Shown piece after piece: positions 11,411 through 21,299 of a stretch of 64,000 nucleotides of DNA. The stretch's first letter is position 1, and each line of letters opens with the position of its first letter. Origin of the DNA: CAXMQZ01 sp963719055 (lineage in GTDB: Bacteria > Acidobacteriota > Thermoanaerobaculia > Multivoradales > JAHEKO01); the NCBI GenBank assembly GCA_963719055.1, contig CAVRAU010000021.1, positions 1-64,000 on the forward strand, read 5' to 3'. The notes beneath the pieces are model-generated. The model worked only from the letters and a program-made list of their open reading frames with translations. It ran no database searches and was not told the DNA's origin. A program made the translations under genes and the position numbers.

Positions 11411-12518
11411 TCACGCCCAGCCGTGGGCCCGGAAAGTCCGCAGCGTCTCGGCCCAGCGCTCCATCTCCGTGGGTAGACCCAAGGACAGGCGGTTGTAGTC
11501 GAGCATGGGCGGAAAGGGTCGCCCGACCCGGAGCCCGCGCTCGCGCATGCGCTCGATGTAGGCCTTCAGGTCACCTGCGACTCGATGCATGAGGAAGTTG
11601 GCGTGACTCGGCAGGTGCTCGATTCCGAGCTCGTCGAGACAGGACACAGCGATGGCCTTGGCCTCGGTGTTGACCTTGCGGCTGACCGAAATCAGATGCC
11701 TGTCCTCGAGCGAAGCCTTGGCTGCCGCGACGGCAACACCGTTGGCATTATCGGCCGACAGGAACTTTCGCAGACGCCGCGCGGTCGGCTCTCGAGCCAG
11801 CGCGTAGCCCAGTCGCAGCCCGGCCATGCCATAGATCTTCGAGAAGGTTCGGGTCACGACCACGTTCGGTCGCTCCAACACCCACTTGACCGCGGTCGAG
11901 TAACTCGAGTCTTCGACATACTCGTAGTAGGCCTCATCGACCGCAAAGAGAACGGATTCTGGAGCCTCCCGGATCCACTCGTCGATCTCGGAGCAGGGCG
12001 TCAGTGTCGCGGTGGGATTGTTTGGATTGCAGATGTAGACCACGGCCGGGCCTCGCCCCGCTGCCTGTTTCATCCGCGCAATATCGTGCGCATGCCGTGT
12101 ATCCAATGGAACCCTCTCAACCCTGAACGCGAAAGGGACGCTGGTAGCGCACCATCGCTTCGAAAGTTGGCTCGGCCAGGACCAGCAACTTCCCATCCGC
12201 GGCATAGGCCGCCACGATGGATCGGAGAATCTGGGTCGAGCCGCATCCCAAGACCACGTTCTCCGGCCCGACACCTTGCTGCTCGGCCACCACGGCGGCC
12301 AACTCGGCGCGCGACACGTCAGGATATCGATTGGCTCGTGACAACGCTTCCTGAGCTGCCTGGCGAACCGATGGCGACAGCCCCATGGGATTCTCGTTCC
12401 AGTTCAACCAGAGTGTCGTGTCCGGGACTGCAGACACTTCTGCCCCGGACCACCTCGGGCCGGCAAACCCCATCAGGCCCGCGGCGGTTCCAGCCTGAAG
12501 AAACTCTCTTCGATCCAT
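11411..12518 (-). CDS. PLP-dependent class I/II aminotransferase with Tat signal (frameshifted)
   Basis: HisC-like fold-type I aminotransferase of about 369 residues. The N-terminus MDRREFLQAGTAAGLMGFAG is a twin-arginine-type leader, unusual for an aminotransferase. Motifs: LNWNENPMGLSP, VVLGCGSTQILRSIVAAY (PLP phosphate pocket), CNPNNPTATLTP and TRTFSKIYGMAGLRLGYA with the PLP-binding lysine in SKIYG. The start follows AAGGAGG. One frame change near 12125-12150 separates RYQRPF from FAFRVERVPLDTRHAHD. The fold is clear; substrate could be histidinol phosphate-like or an aromatic amino acid. Export before or after PLP loading would imply a periplasmic role, which is inference. It lies divergent to the DUF4377 gene. 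Confidence 0.85.
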
Positions 12519-12601
12519 CCCAACCTCCTTGTTTTCGCACTTCGTCGCGAACAGTACAATACCCGCTCAGCACTTTCGATCACTCAGACGAGGAGCCTTC
12601 C

Positions 12602-13792
12602 GTGCGACAACTCACGCCTATCTGCTTGACCCTGGCCTTGACCCTATCGATCTGGCCATTCATCGAGCCCCCTGTTCTGGGAGCGGAGAGCAAGACCATC
12701 TGGGTCGCGCATCGGCGCGTGGACTGCGTCGGGGTTGTGCCTCAGAAGTGCTATCTCATCAAAGACACCCAGTACGAGGATTGGCGATTCTGGTACGGCG
12801 AGATCGAAGGATTCGACTTCGAGGAGGGCTACGCCTATGAGATCCGAGTCGTCGAAAAGACGATCGAAGATCCTCCTGCGGACGCTCCCGCGGTGCTCCT
12901 GGAGTTGGTCGAGGTCATCCTGAAGGTCGAAACTTTCGAGACTCCCGAACCCGACACCTCGCCACCCGCACCTCCACCTGTCGGGCCCACGATCGCCGCA
13001 CCGGAGCCGGCGCCACCGGAACCGGCCGATACCCCGATATCTGCACCGGCACCCCTCGAGACGGTGCCCACGCCCCCGCCGGGCCCAGCCCCTGAGGCGC
13101 CGACCCCGGTCACCACCACGGCTCCCGCGCCCCCACCGATGACTCCGCCGACCGCGACAGCACCCACAGCACCGCCGCCGGCACCTCCCGGAGAGAGTTT
13201 TTCGCGGACACCTGACGATCGGCGCCGGCGTGGAAGCCCGATCCTTCAAGCTCTGTGGGGCTGAGGAGAGTCTCTGGGTCGAAGACCGGACGGATACGGA
13301 TCTCTGGGATCTGTACCGGCGCCTGGCGAGCTACCCGAATCGACCGCTCTTCATGGAGGTGACGGGGGAAGTGCAGGAGGCGCCCGCCAGTGGTTTCGGT
13401 GCCCACTTTTCACAGCAGATTCTGATCCGGAGCGTACGCAATGCGTCGGCCGAATCAGCAGGGTGCTTTGCCGAGCCCCCCTGTTCGCGTTTCGGGCGAT
13501 GGGTAACGAGCCCTTCTGGAACGTGGAGATCTCCAGACGCGGCCTGGCGTTCTCGGAGATGGGGCGGGACGACCGGATCCTCTTCCCCTATTCGCCACCG
13601 ACATTCTTCGGTGAGCAGATCATCTATCGTAGCCAAATCCGCGGTCAGCAACCCAGAACGATCGTGGTGAGGTTGGAAGAGGAGGCCTGCAGCGACAGCA
13701 TGGCCGACGCGACCTTCGGCTTCACCGCCAGCGTCAAGATCGATGACCGGACTCTCGACGGTTGTGCTCGCGAGGGCGAAGAGGACCCCTAG
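12602..13792 (+). CDS. Secreted DUF4377 - proline-rich linker - COG3650-like protein (two frameshifts)
   Basis: Starts at GTG 12602 after GAGGAG, with a signal peptide (LTPICLTLALTLSIWP). The first module (IWVAHRRVDCVGV, CYLIKDTQYEDWRFWYGEIE) matches DUF4377. A linker of about 90 residues is very rich in Pro, Ala and Thr. It is followed by LTIGAGVEARSFKLCGAEES and by FRAMGNEPFWNVEISRRGLA, with C-terminal EEEACSDSMADATFGFTASV, the COG3650/META-like pattern. Frame changes occur near 13195 (at TTTTT) and 13483 (at CCCCCC), both homopolymers, so sequencing error is likely. The rebuilt protein is about 397 residues. Probably an envelope protein; DUF4377 and COG3650 proteins are often stress-related lipoproteins, but no function is proven. 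Confidence 0.75.
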
Positions 13793-14328
13793 TCCGGCAT
13801 CCAGACTTCGTGTACGTGGAGCCATTCGAGACCGTTGGGAGTGCCCTCGCGACGCTGCAGAATCGCGGTGCTCAATCGCCCCCGGGTCTCGCCCTCGATC
13901 TCTTGCCACTCTTCGTAGAGGACCATGGCCTGCGAACCGACCGTGTGGCGGACTTGTAGGTTCTCGATCCAGATCCGCCCGGGCTGCGAATTCTGACGCC
14001 AGATTCCGTGCGCCGCGCGGAGTCGATCCACCAGCTCGTCCCTCTCGGTCAGCTCACCATTCGGGGAGATGATCATGAACCGCTCGGCCATCACCGACTC
14101 GAATCGACGAAAGGCGTCATCGGTCGGCGGCAGGAGTGGCGTTGAACCAGTCCTGGAAGAACTGGTGCAGCTCGTGGACCTCGGGTGACAAATCGCTTCC
14201 ATGGATCTTCCTCCGGCGGTCTGGGCCACTGCCGACTCCTGGGCGGCGACCTGTGCCGAGGTCATGACCGCGACGGCAAGAAAGGCCGGCATCGCGATCC
14301 GTGCTCGACAGAAACTCACCTGGGCCAT
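13789..14328 (-). CDS. Secreted DUF4440/SnoaL-like (NTF2-fold) protein
   Basis: A 179-residue frame with a signal peptide (ARIAMPAFLAVAVMTSAQVA). The C-terminal two-thirds (FRRFESVMAERFMIISPNGE, RDELVDRLRAAHG, AMVLYEEWQEIEGETRGR) fit a DUF4440 NTF2-like domain. Between about 14130 and 14210 the frame reads Ser/Thr/Cys-rich nonsense, whereas the neighbouring frame reads DLSPEVHELHQFFQDWFNA, a normal start of this domain. Two compensating indels are therefore likely, and the annotated residues about 42-62 are probably wrong. The stop codon overlaps that of the convergent DUF4377 gene (CTAG). No catalytic residues can be assigned; members include enzymes and ligand-binding proteins. Confidence 0.7.
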   Translation of the reverse strand: MAQVSFCRARIAMPAFLAVAVMTSAQVAAQESAVAQTAGGRSMEAICHPRSTSCTSSSRTGSTPLLPPTDDAFRRFESVMAERFMIISPNGELTERDELVDRLRAAHGIWRQNSQPGRIWIENLQVRHTVGSQAMVLYEEWQEIEGETRGRLSTAILQRREGTPNGLEWLHVHEVWMPD

Positions 14329-14349
14329 TCCCGCTCTTGGGGGCCGTAG

Positions 14350-14769
14350 CTACCGGTAGTGCCGGACCAGATAGTCGATGCCAATCCCCATGACCTGCTC
14401 CCAGGAGTCCTCGATCACCTCGTCGAACTCCGGATCGACCTCCTTGACGACTGCCAGCAGACTATCGAGCCACAAGTCGTAGAGATCCGAGCCGACATTC
14501 AAATCGTGGACGTTGTGCCGCGTGGCCAGGTGCTTCAAATAGCGCTCGGGACCGTTTTCGGGATCTTCCGAAGCGAGCAGAATCAGGTAGAAGGAAGCAT
14601 GCAGAAGTCTCTTCTGCCGCTCGAAATCGGTGTTGGCGAACTTCTCCCTGACTTTGGGTGAAGAGACGAGAAAGGTCTCGTAAAAGAGATCCAGAAAGCC
14701 TGGATTGGCATTGCACCGGCGCAGGCTGCGATCAAAGACTTCAATCGTCTTCTGGTCGACTGGTTTCAC
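14350..14769 (-). CDS. Single-domain globin
   Basis: A 139-residue helical haem protein starting at GTG after GAGGTG. The pattern FLDLFYETFLVSSPKVREKF, NTDFERQKRLLHASFYLILL, ERYLKHLATRHNVHDLNV and YDLWLDSLLAVVKEVDPEF matches the bacterial single-domain globin family. The His in LATRHNVHD is the best candidate for the proximal haem ligand. It lies 21 bp upstream of the secreted DUF4440 gene on the same strand. Roles in oxygen or NO binding or redox sensing are possible. There is no attached reductase or signalling domain. Confidence 0.85.
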   Translation of the reverse strand: MKPVDQKTIEVFDRSLRRCNANPGFLDLFYETFLVSSPKVREKFANTDFERQKRLLHASFYLILLASEDPENGPERYLKHLATRHNVHDLNVGSDLYDLWLDSLLAVVKEVDPEFDEVIEDSWEQVMGIGIDYLVRHYR

Positions 14770-14875
14770 GTTTCACCTCGGTATCTGCTGGCCGCATTCT
14801 ATGTCATCTCGATCCGTGCTGCGCGGAGTGCCGGAGCCAGCATGAGAACGGACTCGTAAGATACAGTGGTAGATC

Positions 14876-15702
14876 ATGTCGGCCAACTCCACTCGAACGT
14901 CCTCCCGGCGCGACCGCATCCACGAGATCATCTTCGAGGCCGAGACCCCTGCCGGCAAGGCGTTCGACGTCGCCCTGCTGGTAGCGATCGTGGTCAGCAT
15001 CTTGGCGGTCTGTCTCGAAAGCGTGGCCAGCATCCAGGCCCAGTACGGACCCTTCCTCAGGGCGATGGAGTGGGGCATCACGATTCTCTTCACGGTCGAG
15101 TACATCCTGCGGCTCTACAGTGTCCGACAAGCCGTGGCGCTACGCTCTCAGCTTTTACGGCATCGTCGACCTGCTCTCCATCCTGCCGACCTACCTGAGT
15201 TTCTTCGTCGCCGGATCTCAGTCCCTGCTGGTCATCCGAGCTCTCCGGCTGCTGCGCGTCTTCCGGATTTTGAAGCTGGCCCACTTCGTCGGCGAAGCCA
15301 GGCTGCTGCGGGCTGCCCTCCATGCCAGCATCCGCAAGATCATCGTCTTCCTGGGCGCGGTGCTCACGATCGTGGTGATCGTCGGCTCGCTCATGTACCT
15401 GATCGAAGGCGGCGAGAACGGTTTCACCAGCATTCCCCAAGCGATCTATTGGGCGATCGTCACCATGACGACGGTCGGGTACGGCGATATCGCCCCGCAG
15501 ACGCTGCTGGGCAAGGTCCTGGCCTCGGCGGTGATGATCATGGGCTACGCCATCATCGCCGTGCCCACCGGCATCGTCACCGTCGAGCTCGCGGCGTCGG
15601 TCAAGTCCTCGGTTCGCACCGATGCCTGTCCCAGCGTGCGGAGCCGATGGCCATGCCATCGATGCCGTGCATTGCCGATACTGCGGCACCAAGCTCCGGT
15701 GA
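14876..15702 (+). CDS. Voltage-gated-like K+ channel with C-terminal zinc ribbon (two frameshifts)
   Basis: Six-helix ion transporter of the Kv type. S1-S2: FDVALLVAIVVSILAVCLES and ILFTVEYILRLYSV. S3: SFYGIVDLLSILPTYLSFF. S4: VIRALRLLRVFRILKLAHFV, with regularly spaced Arg/Lys. The pore carries the selectivity filter TVGYGD, followed by S6. The frame changes near 15125 (ILRLYSV to SDKPWRYAL) and near 15640. In the last frame the protein ends with CGADGHAIDAVHCRYCGTKL; a Cys pair before this completes a four-Cys zinc ribbon, a tail seen in some bacterial channels of this group. Located in the inner membrane. Potassium selectivity is supported by the filter; voltage gating is inferred from S4. 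Confidence 0.85.
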
Positions 15703-15782
15703 AACTTCTCGTTTCCTGGTTCGTAGTCGCCACAGAGTCCAACAACTCCGGTTGAACAGCGGGGCCGTTTGGAGGGAATGCC

Positions 15783-17205
15783 ATGCGATCGAGTCTTGCC
15801 AAGAAATCCGCTGTGTCACTTCTTCTGTCCGTCACCTTCCTGTCGCCTGTTCAGGGAGCGGCCGAGCTCGAGCCTTGCCACAAAGAGCCGTTCGGACCCG
15901 ATGCCCAGTGCGGTCAGATCACGGTCTTCGAGGACCGGGCTGGCCAAGAGCGGACGTACCCTCGCTCTCAATACTGTTGTTCTGCCAGCCACCGGTCCCG
16001 AGGTCAAAGAACCTCTCTTCCTCTTGGCAGGCGGACCCGGCCAAGGAGGCACCGATCTCGCCGAGCTGGCCTTGGGACCCTTCGAGTCGGTCCGTGAGCA
16101 TCGCGACATGGTGCTCGTCGATCAGCGAGGGACCGGCTCGTCGGGTCGGATCGACTGCCCTGTCGATGCTGCCGAGACACCGCAGGATGTCTTCGGCAAC
16201 CTGTTCGATCCCGAGCAGATGCAAGCGTGCCTGCAAGAGATCAAGAAGGTCGCCGACCCGACGCTCTACACTACCGCCATCGTCGTCGATGACCTGGACG
16301 AGGTTCGCTCCCGACTCGGCTACGACAAGGTGATGCTTTGGGGCGGTTCCGGCGGCACTCGCACCGCGCTGGTCTGGATGCGCCGGCATCCCGAGCGCGT
16401 GGTCGGAGCGCTGTTGGATGGCGTCGCACCGACCGACTTCAGAGCCCCTTCGACGATGGCCCGCGGATGTCAGAACACCCTCGATGCGGTTTTCCTGGAA
16501 TGTCGCCAGCAGAAGAGCTGCCACACGGTCTTTCCAGACCTGGAGGGTGATTTCAACAAGCTCCTGTCTTTCTTCGAGAACGGTCCAATCAGCACCTACG
16601 TCCTTAATCGACAAGACACCCACATACCGGTTGAAATGGATCGCGGGGATTTCACCTACGCGGTACGCGGTCTCATGTATCGCTCACGAAGTCTCGTCAA
16701 GCTGCCGGCCATGATTCACCAAGCAGCGAAGAGCGGTGATCTCCAACCCTTCGCCCAGGCCTATTGGCAACGACAGGTGGGGGTGAGGCCCTATGTCGCC
16801 ATGGGTGTTCACTTTGGAGTCTATTGTTCGGAGGATCTGCCCTTTATCGCCGAGAGCGAGGTCGCCGGGTTCACCGAAGGGACCTTCGTCGGCCGCTACC
16901 TCTACGATCAATACAAAGGCGCCTGCGACGCATGGAAAGCGAGACCGGTCGAAGAGTCCTTTCTGCTGCCGGTGGAGTCAGAGACCCCTGTGCTCATCAT
17001 CTCTGGGTACTACGACCCTTCGACGCCCATCAGCATGGGCGAGCAGGTCGCCGCTCACCTGCCGAACAGCCGGCACGTGAAGGTCCGCAACGAAAGCCAC
17101 GGTGCGGAATTCGGCTGTGCCCGGACCGCAGCCGTCCAATTCCTGACACACGGCACTCTCGAGGAGCTGGGGCCGATCTGCGAGGACGCGGGCCCTTCAA
17201 TATGA
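15783..17205 (+). CDS. Secreted alpha/beta hydrolase, tripeptidyl aminopeptidase-like (frameshift)
   Basis: Exported alpha/beta-hydrolase related to tripeptidyl/prolyl aminopeptidases. Signal peptide: MRSSLAKKSAVSLLLSVTFL. After a frame change near 15945 the catalytic domain runs LFLLAGGPGQGGTDLAEL, MVLVDQRGTGSSG, then the nucleophile elbow WGGSGGTRTALVW, Asp in ISGYYDPSTP and His in NESHGAEFG. This is the order expected for a Ser-Asp-His triad with a TAP-like C-terminal domain. Rebuilt length is about 474 residues. It probably clips short peptides in the periplasm. It follows the channel gene by 80 bp, but no functional link is visible. Confidence 0.87.
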
Positions 17206-17248
17206 GGCTCCTGAGACCCTCGGGCCAATGATGAGGGGCGTGTCGGGT

Positions 17249-17262
17249 CGGCCAAGAGGCCG
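17249..17262. repeat. Degenerate copy of intergenic GGCC hairpin
   Basis: CGGCC-AAGA-GGCCG forms a short hairpin followed by GGTCCCTAC. It resembles the AGAGGCCGGCCACTAC core of the repeat family at 36736-36852 and 39707-39732, with changes. It lies in the 158-bp gap before kinase K2. Relationship is by eye only. Confidence 0.35.
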
Positions 17263-17363
17263 GTCCCTACGGACCAGATCAGAGAGCCGTCACCATCCGA
17301 TAGAATGACTCACCACTGGACCCGCGACTTGAACGCCACAGCTAGGAAGAAACGAGGCTACTC

Positions 17364-20067
17364 GTGATCGGCAAGACTCTTTCCCACTACACGATTCTCG
17401 AGAAACTCGGTGAAGGCGGTATGGGTCAGGTATATCTGGCCGAGGACGGCCGCCTCAAGCGCAAGGTGGCTCTCAAGATCCTGCCTGTCGAGATGGCCTC
17501 GGATCCGGAGCGATTGGCCCGTTTCAAGCGCGAAGCCGAGACAGTCGCGACCCTCAACCACCCCAATATCGTCACCATCCATTCGGTGGAAGAGGCCGAT
17601 GGAGTGCATTTTCTGACCATGGAGTGGGTCGAGGGCCAGACCCTCGGCGACATGGTCGCCCGCGGACCTCTGCCCGTCGAGAAGGTCTTCACCGTGGCCA
17701 TTCCCATGGCGGACGCCCTGGCTTCCGCGCACTCCAAGGGGATCATGCACCGCGATCTCAAGCCGGCCAATGTCATGGTGACTGACGAGGGGCGAGTCAA
17801 GATTCTCGATTTCGGTCTGGCCAAACTTCACCTGGAGGGCTTCGACGATGAGACCCGGGAGGCACCGACCCAAGCACTGACCACAGAAGGCCTGGCCATC
17901 GGCACGGTTCCCTACATGTCGCCTGAACAGGTGCGGGGAGAGACGGTCGACCTACGCACCGACATCTTCTCGATGGGAATCGTTCTCCATGAGATGGTCA
18001 CCGGACAGAGGCCCTTCCGGGGCGAGAGCGGCGCCGACCTGGTCTCAGCGATCCTGCGGGATCGCCCTCCCTCGGTCACGGAGTTGCAGGCCGATCTGCC
18101 TCATCAGTTGGGTCGGTTGATCCAAAGGTGTCTGGAAAAGGACCCGGAGAGACGATTCCAGACTGCCAAGGATGTGCGCAATGAGCTGGAGGTGCTCAAG
18201 AGCGAGGTCGAGTCCGGAATCGCGCCTTTGAGCGGCACCATTCCAGCCGCGTCTCAGGAGTCGAATCCATCGAAGTGGGCCATCGCTGCCGGCACACGTC
18301 GTGGCAATCGTCGCCATCATCGGTTCACTCTGGTTCGTCTTCGGTCGGGACGGCGCGCCTGGCTGAATCGACCTCTGCGGCGATCGCACCGACAGGGGCT
18401 GCGTCTGTGGCGGAGGTTGGTGGTGATGACCGTGAGATGGTGGTGATCCTGCCGTTCGACAATCTGGGTGAGCCCGAGGACGAGTATTTCGCCGCCGGCG
18501 TCTCCGACGAGATCAACGGCCGCCTGGCGTCGGTCAGTGGTCTGGGCGTCATCTCCAGAAAGACCGCCGCGCGATACGCCGACACGGAGAAATCGGTCAA
18601 GGAGATCGGCGAAGAGCTCGAGGTCGACTACATCCTCGAGGGCACGGTGCGCTGGGCCTATCAAGAGGATGGGGCCAGCCGTGTCCGCATCGCCCCCGAG
18701 CTCATCCGCGTGGCTGACGACTCCCAGGTCTGGACCGAGATCTACGACCGGGAGATCACGGATATCTTCGAGGTTCAGTCGGATATTGCGGGCGAGGTCA
18801 TCGCGGCCCTGAACATCACCTTGAAAGGCGACGAGCAGGCTGGCGATCGATGACGTGCCCACCGATAATCTCGAGGCTTACCAAGCCTACTTGAGAGCGA
18901 TTGATTTCCAGGAGATCGGGCAGATCGATCCAGGAGGCGGACGTACGAGCGGTCGAGCAGTTCGAGAGGGCGGTCGAGCTCGATCCGAACTTTGTCGAGG
19001 CCTGGGCCGAGCTGTCGCGCCACCACTCCTCTGCCTACCATGGCGGCTGGGATACCACCGAGGATCGGTGGCAGAAAGCGAAAGCGGCCTTGGATGAAGC
19101 CGAAAGGGCCGATCCTGAAGCCACCATCACGCAGCTCGCTCGCGGTTACTACCACTACTATGCCTTCAAGGACTACGACCGGGCCTTCGAGGAATTTCAG
19201 GCGGTAGCCGAGCGGCTTCCCAACGACCCGGAGGTTCTACAGTCGATCGCCTACATTTACCGCCGTCAGGGACGGCTGGCTGAGACCATTCGACTTCTCG
19301 AGCAGGTCACCGAGCTCGACCCGCAGGATGCGGGTCTCTGGTCGAATCTCGGCGGTACCTACCGAGCCATGCGCGACACCGAGAAGACCCTGGCGGCGCG
19401 CGACCGGGTCATCGCCCTGCAGCCCGACAACGACCAGTCGTACATCTCGAAGGTCGAGGACGTCTACAGTCTGACCGGCGACCTCGAAGCCTCTCGCGCC
19501 GTCCTCGAACAGGCACCTGGCACCAGCGATATGCAGATGAAGTTCGGCTGGATCAATCAGCACTTCCGCGAGCGGGACTACGACCGAGTCATCGAGGTCG
19601 CCCAATCGCTGGACATCGATCATCCCTTCGTGGTCTCTGGCAAGGACACCGTCATCGCGATCGCCAAGGTCCTGCGCGATGGCAAGCAGGCGGCTCGATC
19701 GGATGTCGAGGCGGCCTTGGCGAGCGTCCAGCAGGCGATCGAGATTGCCCCGGACAGCGAGAATATCCGGCGATTCTCGTCGGCCCTCTATGCTTTTCTC
19801 GGCGACGAGGAAGCCGCTCTGCGCGAGGCCAATCTGGCCATCGAGATGACCGCCAAGGACGCCTTCGCGGGCCCGAGCTCGGTGGAGAGCCTGGCGACGA
19901 TCTACGTCATCCTGGATCGACATGACGAGGCCCTCGACATCATCGAAGACCTTTTGAATCGCAACTACGAAGCAGCCCTGACCGTCCATACCCTCGATCT
20001 CGACGCCACCTGGGATCCCCTCCGCGAGAATCCGCGGTTCCAGGCCTTGATCGAGAAGCACTCGTAA
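17364..20067 (+). CDS. K2: transmembrane Ser/Thr kinase with FlgO/TolB-N-like domain and TPRs (four frameshifts)
   Basis: Rebuilt protein of about 900 residues starting at GTG. Kinase domain 1-270: GEGGMGQVY, VALKIL, HRDLKPANVM, DFGLAK, SPEQVRGE, RCLEKDPERRFQ, all intact. A membrane helix VVAIVAIIGSLWFVFGRDGA lies in a different frame (breaks near 18295 and 18355). Next is VILPFDNLGEPEDEYFAAGV with LEVDYILEGTVRWAYQ and DREITDIFEVQSDIAGEVI, the FlgO/TolB-N-like module. Further breaks near 18840 and 18930 lead into about eight TPRs ending FQALIEKHS. As sequenced it would make only the kinase domain without its membrane anchor, but the conserved downstream frames argue for sequence error or very recent decay. 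Confidence 0.85.
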
Positions 20068-20135
20068 GGGAGCGAGCGGCACGACAGCTCGGCCCGGTAC
20101 GAGTCGAGTGACAGCGGACGGTGAGCGTGCTCGCC

Positions 20136-21299
20136 TCAGTAGTCGATATAGCCACGCCGAGTTCTCGACTCTGAGACCCGGCCCCGTCACGCGAACCTTG
20201 ACCGGGTGCCACGACCGTCGTCGGCGCGAGTAGTCGGGTAGTAGCCCAGAACGTATTGGCCGCGCAGCTCTTCGAGAACGTCGGCGAACGCCTCCGCTGC
20301 GTCTTCGACCCCGCCAGATCGAGAATTCGACCACCGCTGCGAGTCACCAGATCCGCCAACCGGGCCAACTCCTTGCGATAGCCCTCGGCATCGCGCCAGG
20401 CCGAGGAGATCCTGGCACCGGGTGCCGGCAGTCGCAGCCAGTAGACCAACGAAGGGTTGTGATCCGAGTACTGGAGCACGTCCTTCATGCTCGAGGACGC
20501 TGGCACTGTCGATGCCGTCGGAGAGCAAGAGCACGACCCGCCGGCCCTGTTGACGTTCGAGTTGCTTGAGCCCGACATAGAGGTAGTCGTTGAGAGCGGT
20601 GGCGCCGGTCGCGGTGACATTCGACAGAGCCGCGGTGAGCACCTCGCGAAAGCCGGTGAAGTCCGTGGCTCGGATGATGCGGTCGGAGAACATGAGCAAC
20701 ATCGTCTGATCGAGGGGTTGCAGGCCCTCGATGAAGGCCCTGGAGCTGGACAGAGCCATCTCGAGCTCCGCACCGCTCATGCTGGCACTGACATCGAGAA
20801 GAAGCACGGCTGTCAAAGGGATATCGCCGCGCTCGAAAGTCACCAACTCCTGAGACTCGCCGCGGTCCTCGATGGCGAACTGCGAGCGGGTCAGGTCCTC
20901 AACGGCCCTACCCTCGCGGGTGACTGTCACATAGAGCTGTTGGAGCTCGAGATCGACCTGTTCGTCGACCTGGAGTCGAGGTGTCTCGACAACCGCCTCG
21001 GCCGTCTCGCCCGATGGGCTCGTGGCCACAACCTGGAACAAGTGCTGTACGTTCTTCTCCCCCACATCGACAATCCATCGGTACGGGGCAGATTCGAGAA
21101 TGGCCTGCGGTCGACCATCCACAAACAGCGCCAGGCTGCGAACCGGTTCGCGTGATTCGACTCGGGCCACTACCTCGACTTCTCCCAGGGCTGGCTCCAG
21201 AAAGGTCGGGTGGTCGATAAAGACCGTGAAGGCCGCCACCTGACTGGAGATCACCAAGCCGGCGAGCAGAAACCCAGCGCGACACCAGCTGCACCTCAT
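20136..21299 (-). CDS. Secreted VWFA-domain protein (acidobacterial TIGR03436-like), frameshifted at C-end
   Basis: Start MRCSWCRAGFLLAGLVISSQ at 21299 overlaps the upstream gene's stop (ATGA), so translation is coupled. After a signal peptide come Ig-like strands and the typical RSQFAIEDRGESQELVTF. The VWA domain has VLLLDVSASMSGAELEMA (MIDAS DxSxS), TGATALNDYLYVGLK and VVLLLSDGIDSASVLE. The C-terminal third changes frame near 20500, 20330, 20210 and 20150. Rebuilt motifs VLQYSDHNPSLVYWLRLPAP, ELRGQYVLGYYPT, WHPVKVRVTGPG and a final RTRRGYIDY with TGA at 20136-20138 match the end of the family. It probably binds a protein or metal-dependent ligand at the cell surface. Function unknown. Confidence 0.8.

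Noticed and set aside
17364..20067. Programmed frameshifting in the kinases
   Set aside because: Breaks fall at different places in each kinase, without slippery sites shared among them, and sister kinases K1, K6, K7 and K9 are intact.
18317..20334. Leftward open frames antisense to K2
   Set aside because: They overlap TPR and TolB-N-like coding sequence with clear family motifs on the + strand; the antisense frames have none.
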